From Aquincola tertiaricarbonis (GTDB lineage: Bacteria > Pseudomonadota > Gammaproteobacteria > Burkholderiales > Burkholderiaceae_C), in assembly GCF_000969605.1 (NCBI RefSeq), contig NZ_JZUE01000006.1:124001-188000 (forward strand): a DNA stretch of 64,000 nucleotides. The letters run 5' to 3'. Positions 7,718 to 16,108 of this stretch are shown here, in pieces; the stretch's first letter is position 1; each line of letters starts with the position of its first letter. A model generated the notes under the pieces. The model was not told the origin of the DNA, ran no database searches, and saw only the letters and a program-made list of their open reading frames with translations. The translations under genes and the position numbers were made by a program.

Positions 7718-9019
7718 TCAGCTGCTTGCCGGAAGCGCCACATGCACGGCAAAGCGGCCGCCGTGGCGCCCATGCGTCAACACCCAGCCCTCCCGCTCGC
7801 AGATGCGCGAGACGATCTGAAGCCCATAGCCGGTCGAGGCCGCACTGCGCGGCTGCCCCTGCACGTCGTTCTCGATCGCGATCCCTTTGGCGTCCGCCCG
7901 CACCACGATCCAGCTGTGGGCGTAGGCCACGGCGTTGCGCAGAAGGTTGTCGATCAGCACCGGACCCAGGCCCGGGGCCGCCCGCACGCGCACATGCACA
8001 TCCAGCTGCCGCTCGATCCGCAGCCCCTTCTGCATGGCCAATGGGGCAAGCCGATCGAGCAGGTCCTGGATGATCGTCGCGAGGTCCAGCTCCTGCAGGT
8101 CACGGTCGCCCTGCTCTTCCGGGCGGCGGCCCAGCGCCAGCAGCGCGGCCACGAGATCCGCCATGTCGTTGGCGCTTTGTTCCATGCGCAGCAGCGCCCG
8201 TTCACGCACGGGCGCCTCGTCGGTTGCACGCAGCACGGCAAGACTGCTCTTGAAGACCGCCACCGGCGTGCGCAGCTCATGGCTTGCGAAGCGCGTGAAT
8301 TCCCGCTCACGTTGAAGGAAGTCGCTGAGCCGGGCCACGAGCGCCGCGAAGCCGCGGCTGAGCGCGCCCACCTCGTCGCCGCGTTGGGCGCCCGAGAACG
8401 CCACCGGTCCTTCGCGATGGCCGTTCACCTCCCGCGTCAAGGCGACCAGCGGCATCGAGAGCTGGCGCGCCAGCATGCCGCCGATGGCGCCGCTCAGGGC
8501 CGTCACCGCCGCGCCGACCAGCAGCAGCGTGAGCAGCGCATAGGGCTCCAGGTCGTCGATGTCGAGAATCCCGTCGCCATCGATGACGGCATAGAGCGCA
8601 TCGCTGCCGCCCCCGATCGAGACGACACGCAGCATGGTGCCGTCGTCGCGCCGGCGGTGCGTACCCGGCCCATACGAGGCCGCCCAGGCCGGCAGGTCCG
8701 GCGAGGCGCGCACGTAGAAGCGCACCACCTCCAGGCCCGGCGCGAGAAGCGCGCCGTGATGCGCAGGCGGCGCCAGCGCCCGAACCCGCTCCACCATGCC
8801 CTGCGTGGCGGCGTCCCCGCCCGGGCGCTCGATCTGCGCGATCGCGTGCTCCACCACGGCGCCAAGGTAGCGGCGCAGCAGATACTCTTCGGTCCCGAGC
8901 GAGACGAGGTAAATCAGCAAGCCGTAGAGCAGCGCGGTGGCCGCGGCGAAGCGCATGAACGCCCGGCGCAGGCGCCGCTGGAAGCTGCCCTCACCGGACA
9001 AGGCGCCACCCCTTGCCAT
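7718..9019 (-). CDS. Two-component sensor histidine kinase (OmpR-partner type)
   Basis: This is a membrane histidine kinase of 433 aa: TM1 at ~23-42, a periplasmic sensor of ~115 residues, TM2 at ~160-180, HAMP, HisKA with H247 in ASHELRTPVA, and an ATPase domain. The N-box is present (LIDNLLRNAV), but the usual DxGxG motif is replaced by a region reading IENDVQGQ, followed by a glycine-poor GYGL. ATP binding may therefore be atypical. It is translated after the response regulator and overlaps it by about 29 nt if ATG 9019 is used; a start at ATG 8956 is less likely because it would cut the N-terminal basic stretch. The signal is unknown; the likely target is the divergent MipA-like gene. Confidence 0.88.
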   Translation of the reverse strand: MARGGALSGEGSFQRRLRRAFMRFAAATALLYGLLIYLVSLGTEEYLLRRYLGAVVEHAIAQIERPGGDAATQGMVERVRALAPPAHHGALLAPGLEVVRFYVRASPDLPAWAASYGPGTHRRRDDGTMLRVVSIGGGSDALYAVIDGDGILDIDDLEPYALLTLLLVGAAVTALSGAIGGMLARQLSMPLVALTREVNGHREGPVAFSGAQRGDEVGALSRGFAALVARLSDFLQREREFTRFASHELRTPVAVFKSSLAVLRATDEAPVRERALLRMEQSANDMADLVAALLALGRRPEEQGDRDLQELDLATIIQDLLDRLAPLAMQKGLRIERQLDVHVRVRAAPGLGPVLIDNLLRNAVAYAHSWIVVRADAKGIAIENDVQGQPRSAASTGYGLQIVSRICEREGWVLTHGRHGGRFAVHVALPASS

Positions 9020-9659
9020 GGACCGTCTCGATCAATTCGCGTTCCCCGGTGATGGTCAGCGCATTGCGCAGCCGGTAGATGTGGGTGCGCAGCGCATCGC
9101 TGTCTGGCACATGGTCGCCCCACAGTTCCCGCTCGAGCACGGCGCGCTCCACGGTCAGCGGTGAGCGCGCAGCAAGGATCTTCAGCACCCGCCATTGCAG
9201 CTCGTGAAGCCGGATGCGCCGGCCGTTGCGCACCACGAGGCCTGCACCGTGGTCGAGCATCACTTCGCCCAGCACCTGCGTGGAGACCTCGGGACGTCGC
9301 CCTCGGGCCGTGAGCGCCTGCAGGCGAAGAAGGAGCTCCTCCATCTCGAACGGCTTCACCAGGTAGTCGTCCGCGCCGCGTGCGAAGCCCACCTTCTTGT
9401 CCTGCAGCGTGTCGCGTGCGGTCAGGAAGATCACGGGCGTCTCGTCGCGCATCTCGCTGCGCAGTCGCTCGCACACCTCCAGCCCGTCAATCCCCGGAAC
9501 GGCCACGTCGAGCACGTAGACATCGAATCGCGCACCCTTCGCCAGATCGAGGAACGCCTGCCCATGGAAGGCCAGGTCGACCGCGCAGCCCCGCAGCTCC
9601 AGGTAGTCCGACAAGGCACCGGCCAGCGCCAGACTGTCTTCGAGGATCAGTACCCGCAT
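8991..9659 (-). CDS. OmpR/PhoB-family response regulator
   Basis: This is a DNA-binding response regulator of 222 aa. The receiver has D8, phospho-acceptor D51 (VYVLDVAVPG), the FLTARD switch region and LVKPFE. The C-terminal winged helix (~125-222) carries the family stretch LRTHIYRLRNAL and ends with HGKGWRLVR. It is the first gene of a leftward operon with the kinase at 7718-9019. It starts 143 nt from the divergent MipA/OmpV gene, which it probably controls, as is common for this pairing. Confidence 0.92.
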   Translation of the reverse strand: MRVLILEDSLALAGALSDYLELRGCAVDLAFHGQAFLDLAKGARFDVYVLDVAVPGIDGLEVCERLRSEMRDETPVIFLTARDTLQDKKVGFARGADDYLVKPFEMEELLLRLQALTARGRRPEVSTQVLGEVMLDHGAGLVVRNGRRIRLHELQWRVLKILAARSPLTVERAVLERELWGDHVPDSDALRTHIYRLRNALTITGERELIETVHGKGWRLVR

Positions 9660-9802
9660 GGCGATGCGGCCACGACGACGAGGGCGTGTGACGTTTGGTT
9701 CACGGAGGGCTTCCTAAGATGGCCGAGGCGTGCAAAGTCAGTATCCGGCAGTTCCGGCGCAGTGCACGCGTCATGTGGAAACTCCTGCAGGAAGGCTGTC
9801 AG

Positions 9803-10630
9803 ATGAAGAAGCTCACGGGCTGGCTGTTGGTCTTGGTCATGCAAGCCTGCTGCTTGCACACCGCCTCGGCGCAAGACGGCAGGACGGCGTTGGTCCCCTT
9901 GCCTTCCGTCGACGACTTCACCCGCGGCAAGGATGGATGGGCCTTTGCACTGGGATTGAGCCTCGAATATGAATCCGCCTACGAAGGCTCGGACGAGTTC
10001 GGCTTCGGGGTCGAGCCGGCGGGTGCCGTGCAATGGCGCCGAGGGGACGATGTCTTCTATTGGGCCGGCCAGGCACTGGGCTGGCGTGGACTGCGCGCCA
10101 ACACCTGGCTGCTGGAGGCCGCCGTGGGCTTCGACGAGGACCGCAAGGAAAGCGATTCCGATGACCGTCGTTTGCGGGGACTCGGCGACACGGACGACAA
10201 CGTGGAACTGGTGCTGCAGGCGCGTCGTGCGCTCGATGCCGATTGGCGGTACTGGGCCATCGGTCGGGTGGTGACCGGACGCCATGGCAACCTGGGCCTG
10301 CTGGGCGTGGGCCGGCGCTTTGGCGACAGGCTCGACGGGACGGGGTCCGAGATCAACGTGGTCGCGGTGTTTCACGACAGCAAGCGGGCCAACAAGGACT
10401 TCGGCATCACCGCACGGCAGTCGGCTGCCTCCGGCTTGAGCCAGACCCGGTTGGGCGGCGGATTCCGCTCGCTGGGGCTCAACTACGTCTTCCGCCACAA
10501 CATCAACAACCATTGGCAGGTGTTCGGCGAGGCGCTTTACGAGCGCTTCGGCAGCGACATCAAGGACAGCCCGATTGCCCGCAGCAGGTATGAGGCCGAG
10601 GTGGGTGTCGGGGTTGTCTATCGCTTCTAG
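9803..10630 (+). CDS. MipA/OmpV family outer-membrane protein
   Basis: This is a predicted outer-membrane beta-barrel of 275 aa. A Sec signal peptide (MKKLTG followed by a hydrophobic core, cleavage near ASA-Q at 23/24) precedes strands rich in alternating aromatic residues, and the protein ends in phenylalanine (GVVYRF), the usual signal for barrel assembly. Internal features match MipA/OmpV scaffolding or porin-like proteins (LEYESAYEGSDEF, GWRGLRANTWLLEA, TRLGGGFRSLGLNYVF). The ATG at 9803 follows AGGAAGG. It is divergent from an OmpR-type two-component system, suggesting inducible expression under envelope or chemical stress (inferred). Confidence 0.87.
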   Translation: MKKLTGWLLVLVMQACCLHTASAQDGRTALVPLPSVDDFTRGKDGWAFALGLSLEYESAYEGSDEFGFGVEPAGAVQWRRGDDVFYWAGQALGWRGLRANTWLLEAAVGFDEDRKESDSDDRRLRGLGDTDDNVELVLQARRALDADWRYWAIGRVVTGRHGNLGLLGVGRRFGDRLDGTGSEINVVAVFHDSKRANKDFGITARQSAASGLSQTRLGGGFRSLGLNYVFRHNINNHWQVFGEALYERFGSDIKDSPIARSRYEAEVGVGVVYRF

Positions 10631-10661
10631 AAGGGCTCGGTCCGCTGAAGCCCGCTCCTTC

Positions 10662-11600
10662 TCATCCAGCCGGATTCACCACCCGCTCCATCGCTCCCCG
10701 CATCACCTCCACGAAGCGCCGCAGGCGCGCCGGGTGGTAGCGGGCCTGGGGATAGACCAGCCACACCGGCAGCGGCTCGGCGCACCAGCGGGGCGTGAGC
10801 TGCACCAGGCTGCCTTCGGCCAGCGCGTCGGCCATCACCCAGGCCGAGCCCACGGCCACGCCCAGGCCCAGCATCGCGGCGCTGCGCAGCGCGTACAGGC
10901 TGTCGGTGGCCATGCGCGGGCGCAGGGGCAGCACCGCCTGCTCGCCGGTGGTGTCGTGCACCAGGGTGATCTCGTCGCGGTAGTAGGTGCGCAGCGCCAG
11001 CCAGGGCAGCCCGGCCAGTTCGGCCGCATGGGTGGGCCGCGGGCCCGTGCCCAGCACCCCGGGAGCGGCCACCACGATGCGCGGCACCTGTGACAGGCGG
11101 ATGGCCACCACCGACGGATCGGTGACGGCGCCCACATGGATGGCGCAGTCGATGCCGTCGGCCACGAAGTTGGGCGTGCCGTCGTGCAGCAGCCATTCCA
11201 CGTTCACCCGCGGCCAGCGCCGAAGATAGGCCGCCAGCGGCGCCACCAGCCGCTGCTGGCCAAAGGCATGCGGCACCACCACGCGCAGCGTGCCTTCGGG
11301 CTCGTCCACCGCACCGCGCAGGTCGGCCTCCAGCGCCTGCCAGCCGTCCAGCAGTTCGCGCGCGCGCAGGTAGCAGCGCTCGCCGTCCTCGGTGAGCTTC
11401 ATCGTGTGGGTGGACCGCATCAGCAGCGGCAGGCCCAGCGCCCGCTCCAGCGCCTGCAGCCGGCGGCTGACGGTGGGCTGGGTGGTGCCCAGCTGCACCG
11501 CCGCGGCCGAGAGGCTGCCGGCCTCCACGATGCGCACGAAGGTCTGCATCAGGGCGATGCGGTCCAGCGACAGCGGGGCAGTGAGTTCGGCTTCCTTCAT
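10662..11600 (-). CDS. LysR-family transcriptional regulator
   Basis: This LysR regulator of 312 aa has an N-terminal winged HTH (FVRIVEAGSLSAAAVQLGTT, then QPTVSRRLQALE) and a periplasmic-binding-protein-like effector domain from ~100. The ATG at 11600 is the start consistent with the usual LysR N-terminus. The gene is divergent, across 99 nt, from an MFS exporter at 11700, the classic arrangement in which the LysR protein controls its neighbour. The effector is unknown. Confidence 0.92.
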   Translation of the reverse strand: MKEAELTAPLSLDRIALMQTFVRIVEAGSLSAAAVQLGTTQPTVSRRLQALERALGLPLLMRSTHTMKLTEDGERCYLRARELLDGWQALEADLRGAVDEPEGTLRVVVPHAFGQQRLVAPLAAYLRRWPRVNVEWLLHDGTPNFVADGIDCAIHVGAVTDPSVVAIRLSQVPRIVVAAPGVLGTGPRPTHAAELAGLPWLALRTYYRDEITLVHDTTGEQAVLPLRPRMATDSLYALRSAAMLGLGVAVGSAWVMADALAEGSLVQLTPRWCAEPLPVWLVYPQARYHPARLRRFVEVMRGAMERVVNPAG

Positions 11601-11699
11601 GCGCCCATCGTATGAGCACTGTGCAGCCGCCGCCACTACCAGCCGCCCGCTGTGCTCGTCACACTGGCGGCACTGTCGTTCCATCCCAGGTTGTTCCCC

Positions 11700-12923
11700 A
11701 TGGCTTCCATTCCCGCTCCGCATACGCAGCTCGCTCCGGCCACCCCGGCTCCAGCCGCCCTGCCCCGTTCCCTGGTGGCGCTGCTGGCCGGTGCGGCCGG
11801 GCTGTCGGTGGCCTCGCTGTACTACAGCCAGCCGATGCTGGGCGTGCTGGGCCCGGACATCGGCGCCAGCGAACGCACCGTGGGCCTGGTGCCCACGCTG
11901 ACGCAGCTGGGCTATGCGCTGGGCATCGGCCTGCTGGCACCGCTGGGCGACCGCTACGACCGCCGCCGCATCATCGTCATCAAGGCGGCGGTGCTGGCGC
12001 TGGCGCTGCTGGTGGCCGGCGCTGCGCCGGGCGTGGCCTGGCTGCTGGCGGCCAGCCTGGTGATCGGCCTGGCCGCCACGCTGGCGCAGGACGTGGTGCC
12101 CGCCGCCGCCACACTGGCCCCGGAGGCGCACCGCGGCAAGGTGGTGGGCACCGTGATGACCGGGCTGCTGGGCGGCATCCTGCTGTCGCGGGTGATCAGC
12201 GGCTTCGTGGCCGAGCACTTCGGCTGGCGCGCGGTGTTCATCGCCGCGGCGCTGAGCATCGTGGCGGTGGGCGCGGCGGCCTGGCGCGGGCTGCCGCGCT
12301 TCCAGCCGACCACCCGGCTGGCCTACGGCGCGCTGCTGGGTTCCCTCGCGCAGCTGTGGCGGCGCCATGCGGCGCTGCGCCGGGCCACGCTGGCGCAGGG
12401 CCTGCTGTCGGTGGGCTTCAGCGCCTTCTGGTCCACGCTGGCGGTGATGCTGCATGCCGCGCCATTCCACCTGGGCAGCGCGGCCGCCGGTGCCTTCGGC
12501 CTGGCCGGTGCCGCCGGCGCGCTGGCCGCGCCGCTGGCCGGCCGCATGGCCGACCGGGGCGGCCCGGGCCGGGTGACCCGCTGGGGCGCGGGCCTGGTGA
12601 CCCTGTCCTTCGCCGGCATGGCGGCGCTGCCGCTGCTGCCGCCCGGCGCGGGCCTGTGGCTGCTGGGCCTGGCGGCGGTGGGCTTCGACCTGGGCATCCA
12701 GGCCACGCTGATCGCGCACCAGTCCATCGTCTACGGCATCGAGCCCGGCGCCCGCAGCCGGCTGAATGCGGTGCTGTTCGTCGGCGTGTTCGTGGGCATG
12801 GCCGTGGGCGCCGCGCTCGGCAGCCTGGCGCTGTCCAGCTGGGGCTGGCCGGGCGTGACCGCGCTGGCCACGGCGGCGGCACTGGCCGCGCTGGCGGTGC
12901 GCCTTCGCACGCCGCAGGATTGA
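11700..12923 (+). CDS. MFS transporter (12 TM, drug/metabolite exporter type)
   Basis: This inner-membrane major facilitator has 407 aa and about 12 predicted helices. Motif A is visible between helices 2 and 3 (APLGDRYDRR, residues 80-89), along with a second-half GRMADRGGPGR loop. Family resemblance is to YnfM/DHA-type exporters. The ATG at 11700 has only a weak AGG upstream; an ATG at 11652 would add 16 residues that are not transporter-like. It is divergent from the LysR gene at 10662-11600. The substrate is not deducible. Confidence 0.9.
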   Translation: MASIPAPHTQLAPATPAPAALPRSLVALLAGAAGLSVASLYYSQPMLGVLGPDIGASERTVGLVPTLTQLGYALGIGLLAPLGDRYDRRRIIVIKAAVLALALLVAGAAPGVAWLLAASLVIGLAATLAQDVVPAAATLAPEAHRGKVVGTVMTGLLGGILLSRVISGFVAEHFGWRAVFIAAALSIVAVGAAAWRGLPRFQPTTRLAYGALLGSLAQLWRRHAALRRATLAQGLLSVGFSAFWSTLAVMLHAAPFHLGSAAAGAFGLAGAAGALAAPLAGRMADRGGPGRVTRWGAGLVTLSFAGMAALPLLPPGAGLWLLGLAAVGFDLGIQATLIAHQSIVYGIEPGARSRLNAVLFVGVFVGMAVGAALGSLALSSWGWPGVTALATAAALAALAVRLRTPQD

Positions 12924-12948
12924 ACGGGCGGCGCCGGATGGCTGGCGG

Positions 12949-13269
12949 TCAACCCACCAGCGCCTCGTCGCTGCGCTGGCCGCCGCGGTTGTCCTGCCAG
13001 CGCACACCGATGCGGTCGCCCGCGCGGGCGCCGCGCAGCATCAGCTGCAGGTAGGGGTTGCGCGACACCGCCGTGCCCCAATGAGCCTGCAGCACCGGCT
13101 GGCCGTTCAAAGCCACCTCCACCTGCTCGATGTGCCAGGCCGGCACCAGGCGGCCATCGGCATCCTGGCGCAGGCCGGTTTCCATGTCGTGCGCCATCAG
13201 CACCCGCACTTCCACCCGGCCATCGGCCAGCAGGCGAGCCCGGATGAGGCTGGGAGCGGTCCCGCTCAT
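12949..13269 (-). CDS. soxZ: Sulfur-oxidation carrier subunit SoxZ
   Basis: SoxZ (106 aa) is the partner of SoxY in the thiosulfate-binding carrier complex of the periplasmic Sox pathway. The Ig-like fold family signatures are present: VRVLMAHDMETGLR near residue 21, IEQVEVALNGQPV and a C-terminal GDRIGVRWQDNRG. The ATG overlaps the soxY stop as ATGA. No other sox genes (soxA, X, B, C, D) are in the window. Confidence 0.93.
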   Translation of the reverse strand: MSGTAPSLIRARLLADGRVEVRVLMAHDMETGLRQDADGRLVPAWHIEQVEVALNGQPVLQAHWGTAVSRNPYLQLMLRGARAGDRIGVRWQDNRGGQRSDEALVG

Positions 13270-13754
13270 GCGCAGCCGCCCAGCACCACGGTGACCTGCC
13301 GGCGTGCGTAGAGCACGCGGCCGTCGTCCATCAGGGCCACCGCCAGCACGCCGGTGGATTCGGCCATCTTCACCCGCAGCGAGAAGTCGGGCTCCACCGC
13401 CGCCGTCGGCTGGAACTGCGCGCACAGCAGCGTGGGATTGTTCTCCACCAGCAAGAGCAGCTGCCGCACGCCCGGCACCAGGGCGGCCAGACGCACCGGC
13501 ACCACCGCGCCGTTTTCCGCCACGTCCGGCACTTCCAGCAGCACCTCGGCGCTTTCCACGGGGACGGCCGCGTCCAGTACCTGCATCAGCGCCGGCAGGC
13601 TGCGCGCCTCGAAGGCCGGCCGCGCCGCGGCTTGAGCCGTGGACGGCAGCAGCCCGAGGCCGGCCAGCAGGCCGGCGACACGCCAGGCCATCTCCATACC
13701 TTGCTGCAAGGCTGCGCGCCGCCGGGGCGATGGAAGGGTGGACGGGCGCTTCAT
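13266..13754 (-). CDS. soxY: Sulfur-oxidation carrier subunit SoxY
   Basis: This is the swinging-arm carrier (162 aa) that covalently binds thiosulfate-derived sulfur through a C-terminal cysteine. A Tat-like signal (PSPRRRAALQQG then a hydrophobic stretch) matches folded export with SoxZ. The carrier tail reads VVLGGCA and stops there, whereas the classical tail is GGCGG; the reactive Cys is kept but the two terminal glycines are absent. The gene is directly upstream of and overlaps soxZ. On its 5' side lie only gene remnants, so the pair looks detached from a full sox cluster. Confidence 0.9.
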   Translation of the reverse strand: MKRPSTLPSPRRRAALQQGMEMAWRVAGLLAGLGLLPSTAQAAARPAFEARSLPALMQVLDAAVPVESAEVLLEVPDVAENGAVVPVRLAALVPGVRQLLLLVENNPTLLCAQFQPTAAVEPDFSLRVKMAESTGVLAVALMDDGRVLYARRQVTVVLGGCA

Positions 13755-13800
13755 GGGCCGATGCTAGTCCTGGCAAGGCCTGACCGGGTTGGAGTCGGTA

Positions 13801-14405
13801 AGGCGTGCCGACTGGCGTATCCTCGCGCCTGGCCGCGCTGGCCCTGGCCGACCTGCAGGCCGCCGGCGTGCAAATGCGGCTGGGCCACACGGTGACCGCC
13901 CTGCACCGCAGCGCCGACGGCCTGGCGCTGCAGGTGCAGGGCCCGCAGCCGCAGGATGTGCAGGCGGTGGCCGCCCGCCGGGTGTTCAACTGCACCTACA
14001 GCGGGCTCAACCACATCGGCGGCGACCATCCCGGCGCGCTCACGCAGCTCAAGCACGAGCTCACCGAGATGGCGTTGGTGGAGGTGCCGCCGGCGCTGCG
14101 CCAGGTGGGCGTGACGGTGATGGACGGGCCCTTCTTCTCGTGCATGGCGTTTCCCTCGCAACGGCTGCACACCTTGTCGCACGTGCGCTATACGCCGCAT
14201 GCCCACTGGAACGACACGCCCGCGGTCAACCCCTACCGGCGGCTGGCCGGCTACGAGCGCGACAGCCGCTTCGACCGCATGCTGCGCGACAGCAGCCGCT
14301 ACCTGCCGGCGCTGGCCGGCGCACAGTACCGCCAGTCGCTGTTCGAGGTGAAGACCATTTTGTGCAAGAACGAGGGCGACGACGGCCGCCCCATCCTGTT
14401 CGAGC
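13801..14405 (+). pseudogene. Internal fragment of an FAD-dependent oxidoreductase
   Basis: An open frame of about 200 codons reads as the middle and late part of a DAO-type FAD oxidoreductase: LADLQAAGVQMRLGHTVTAL, RVFNCTYSGLNHIGG and YRQSLFEVKTILCKNEGDDG. The N-terminal dinucleotide-binding GxGxxG part is missing; a TAA lies just upstream at 13798. After ILFER the reading leaves the family sequence and runs into an unrelated remnant in another frame. Oxidoreductases of this type are often found in polysaccharide clusters. I regard it as a dead remnant. Confidence 0.65.
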
Positions 14406-14660
14406 GGTCCGCCGTGGCCCGCGCTGCAGCGGCTGGCCTGGCTGGCCGTGGCGGCGCCGCTGCTGCTGCCCACCCTGGCCGGCATGCCGCTGGTGGACGA
14501 TCCCTTCCACCGCGGCGAGTATTTCGCGGCCACGGTGGGCCTGGCGCAACGGGCGCTCGGAGGCGGCGATGCGGCCGCCGTGCTGCCGCTGACCATCCAC
14601 GGCGCCTTCGACTTCCTGCCCGCGATGCTGGCGCGTGCGCTGTCGCCGGCGGTGCCTGGC
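14406..14660 (+). pseudogene. Fragment of a polytopic membrane protein
   Basis: In a different frame from the preceding remnant, codons from 14406 encode PWPALQRLAWLAVAAPLLLP followed by PLVDDPFHRGEYFAATVGLA and IHGAFDFLPAML. This looks like the first membrane helix and loop of a large multi-spanning protein of the polysaccharide/glycosyltransferase sort. No start codon with a ribosome site and no remainder of the protein are present. It abuts the oxidoreductase fragment without a gap, as expected from a deletion junction. Confidence 0.45.
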
Positions 14661-14720
14661 ATGCGCCAGCCCTGCCGCACGGAAGGATCGATGTCTTGGT
14701 TCATGCACTCCACCTCAGGA

Positions 14721-14852
14721 TCAGCCCGCGCGCGCGGTGAGCAGGCCCACGCCGGCCACCACCAGCGCCAGCCCCAGCAGCGTCGTCCAGTACACCGGCT
14801 CGCGGAAGATCACCACGGACAGCACCGCCACCGCGGCGATGGCGTGCCGGCC
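14721..14852 (-). pseudogene. C-terminal remnant of a small multidrug / EamA-type transporter
   Basis: On the minus strand the last ~40 codons before a TGA at 14721-14723 read AIAAVAVLSVVIFREPVYW and TLLGLALVVAGVGLLTARAG. This is the terminal two-helix end of a DMT-superfamily permease (EamA or SMR type). Upstream the frame runs into non-homologous sequence, so the rest of the gene is gone. The plus strand of the same stretch ends with another short possible gene tail (VLCVLVNACRGRYDP, stop at 14927). Confidence 0.5.
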
Positions 14853-14931
14853 TGCAGCACCTGGGTGCTGTGCGTGCTGGTGAATGCCTGCCGCGGGCGC
14901 TACGACCCCGCCGGCGCGGCGGCCTGAAGGC

Positions 14932-15858
14932 TCAGCCGCCGGCCAGCGCCGCCGCCAGGCGCCGCAGGTCGGCATGCGGGGTGCAGACGCCGCCGCACAC
15001 GATCACCAGCAGCCGCCGCGCCTGCTGCAGCACGGGCAGCGGCCGCTCCATGGCTACCGCCAGCGCGGCGCCGCAGGCCGGCTCCACCACCACCCGGTGG
15101 TCGTCGGCAAAGCGCAGGCAGGCCTGCACCGCCTGCGCATCGCTCACCTGCACCGCCTGCACCGGATGGGCGCGGGCGCAGGCGAGCGCCTGCTCCGCCA
15201 CCCGGCGCGCGCCCAGCGAGGTCGCCACGCTGGTGATCGCCGGCAGCGTCACCAGCTCGCCGGCCTGCAGCGCCGCGGCCAGGGAGGCGGCGCCGGTGGT
15301 CTCCACCGCCACCACCGGCACGTCGTGCCAGCCCTGGGCCTGCAGGCCCTGCACCACGCCGCTGAGCAGGCCGCCGCCGCCCACCGACAGCACCACTGCA
15401 TCGGGCCGCAGGCCCTGCGCGGCCACCTCGTCGATCATCGTGGCGTGGCCCTGCCACAGCAGCGGATCGTCGAACGGATGCACGAAGGCGTCGTCCGGCC
15501 CACGCAGCTGCTGCAGGTGATCGTTGGCCTCTTGCCAGCTGCTGCCGTGCACGATGACCTCGGCGCCCTGCTGCGCGATCAGCGCCTTGGGATGCGCCAG
15601 CGTGGTCTCGGGCACCACCACCGTCACCGGCAGGCCCAGCCGGCGGCCGGCCCAGGCCACCGCCAGGCCGGCATTGCCGCCGGAGGACGACAGCAGCCGA
15701 CGGGCACCGCGGCCGGCCAGCACCTCGCACGCATGGCCCACGCCGCGCAGCTTGAAGGAACCGCAGGGCTGCAGCGCCTCCATCTTCAGCCAGGTGGCCT
15801 GGCCCGGGCGGCCATAGGCGTCGGATTCGATCAGCGGCGTGGTGAGGTGCAAGGGCAT
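14932..15858 (-). CDS. Serine/threonine dehydratase-like PLP enzyme
   Basis: This is a fold-type II pyridoxal-phosphate enzyme of 308 aa that probably deaminates L-serine or L-threonine to a 2-oxo acid. The Schiff-base lysine is K36 in CGSFKLRG; the substrate loop SSGGNAG is at 58-64; the phosphate-binding loop GGGGLLSG is at 160-167. There is no C-terminal regulatory ACT domain, so it resembles catabolic L-serine dehydratases rather than biosynthetic IlvA. The ATG at 15858 starts the protein right at the conserved N-terminus. Its 3' end lies against the block of gene remnants. Confidence 0.87.
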   Translation of the reverse strand: MPLHLTTPLIESDAYGRPGQATWLKMEALQPCGSFKLRGVGHACEVLAGRGARRLLSSSGGNAGLAVAWAGRRLGLPVTVVVPETTLAHPKALIAQQGAEVIVHGSSWQEANDHLQQLRGPDDAFVHPFDDPLLWQGHATMIDEVAAQGLRPDAVVLSVGGGGLLSGVVQGLQAQGWHDVPVVAVETTGAASLAAALQAGELVTLPAITSVATSLGARRVAEQALACARAHPVQAVQVSDAQAVQACLRFADDHRVVVEPACGAALAVAMERPLPVLQQARRLLVIVCGGVCTPHADLRRLAAALAGG

Positions 15859-16108
15859 GGGCGCCAGGAGGGTGTACTGCAGGACCACCAGCCTAACCGA
15901 GGCCAGCGGCCGCGCCGCCGCCACCGCTTGTTACAGCTGCGTGCGCCGGACGGCCGGCCCAGCCCTGAAGCCGGCCGCTTTGCCGCCGAAAATGTCAATG
16001 CCCAATTCTCGGAGTACCCGATGTCGCCGCAGGCGCGCCCCTTGCCCTCCCAGCAGCCTGGCTGCGGCGCCGCCGCATGGAGCAAACGTCGGATGGGCGA
16101 GGACCGGA

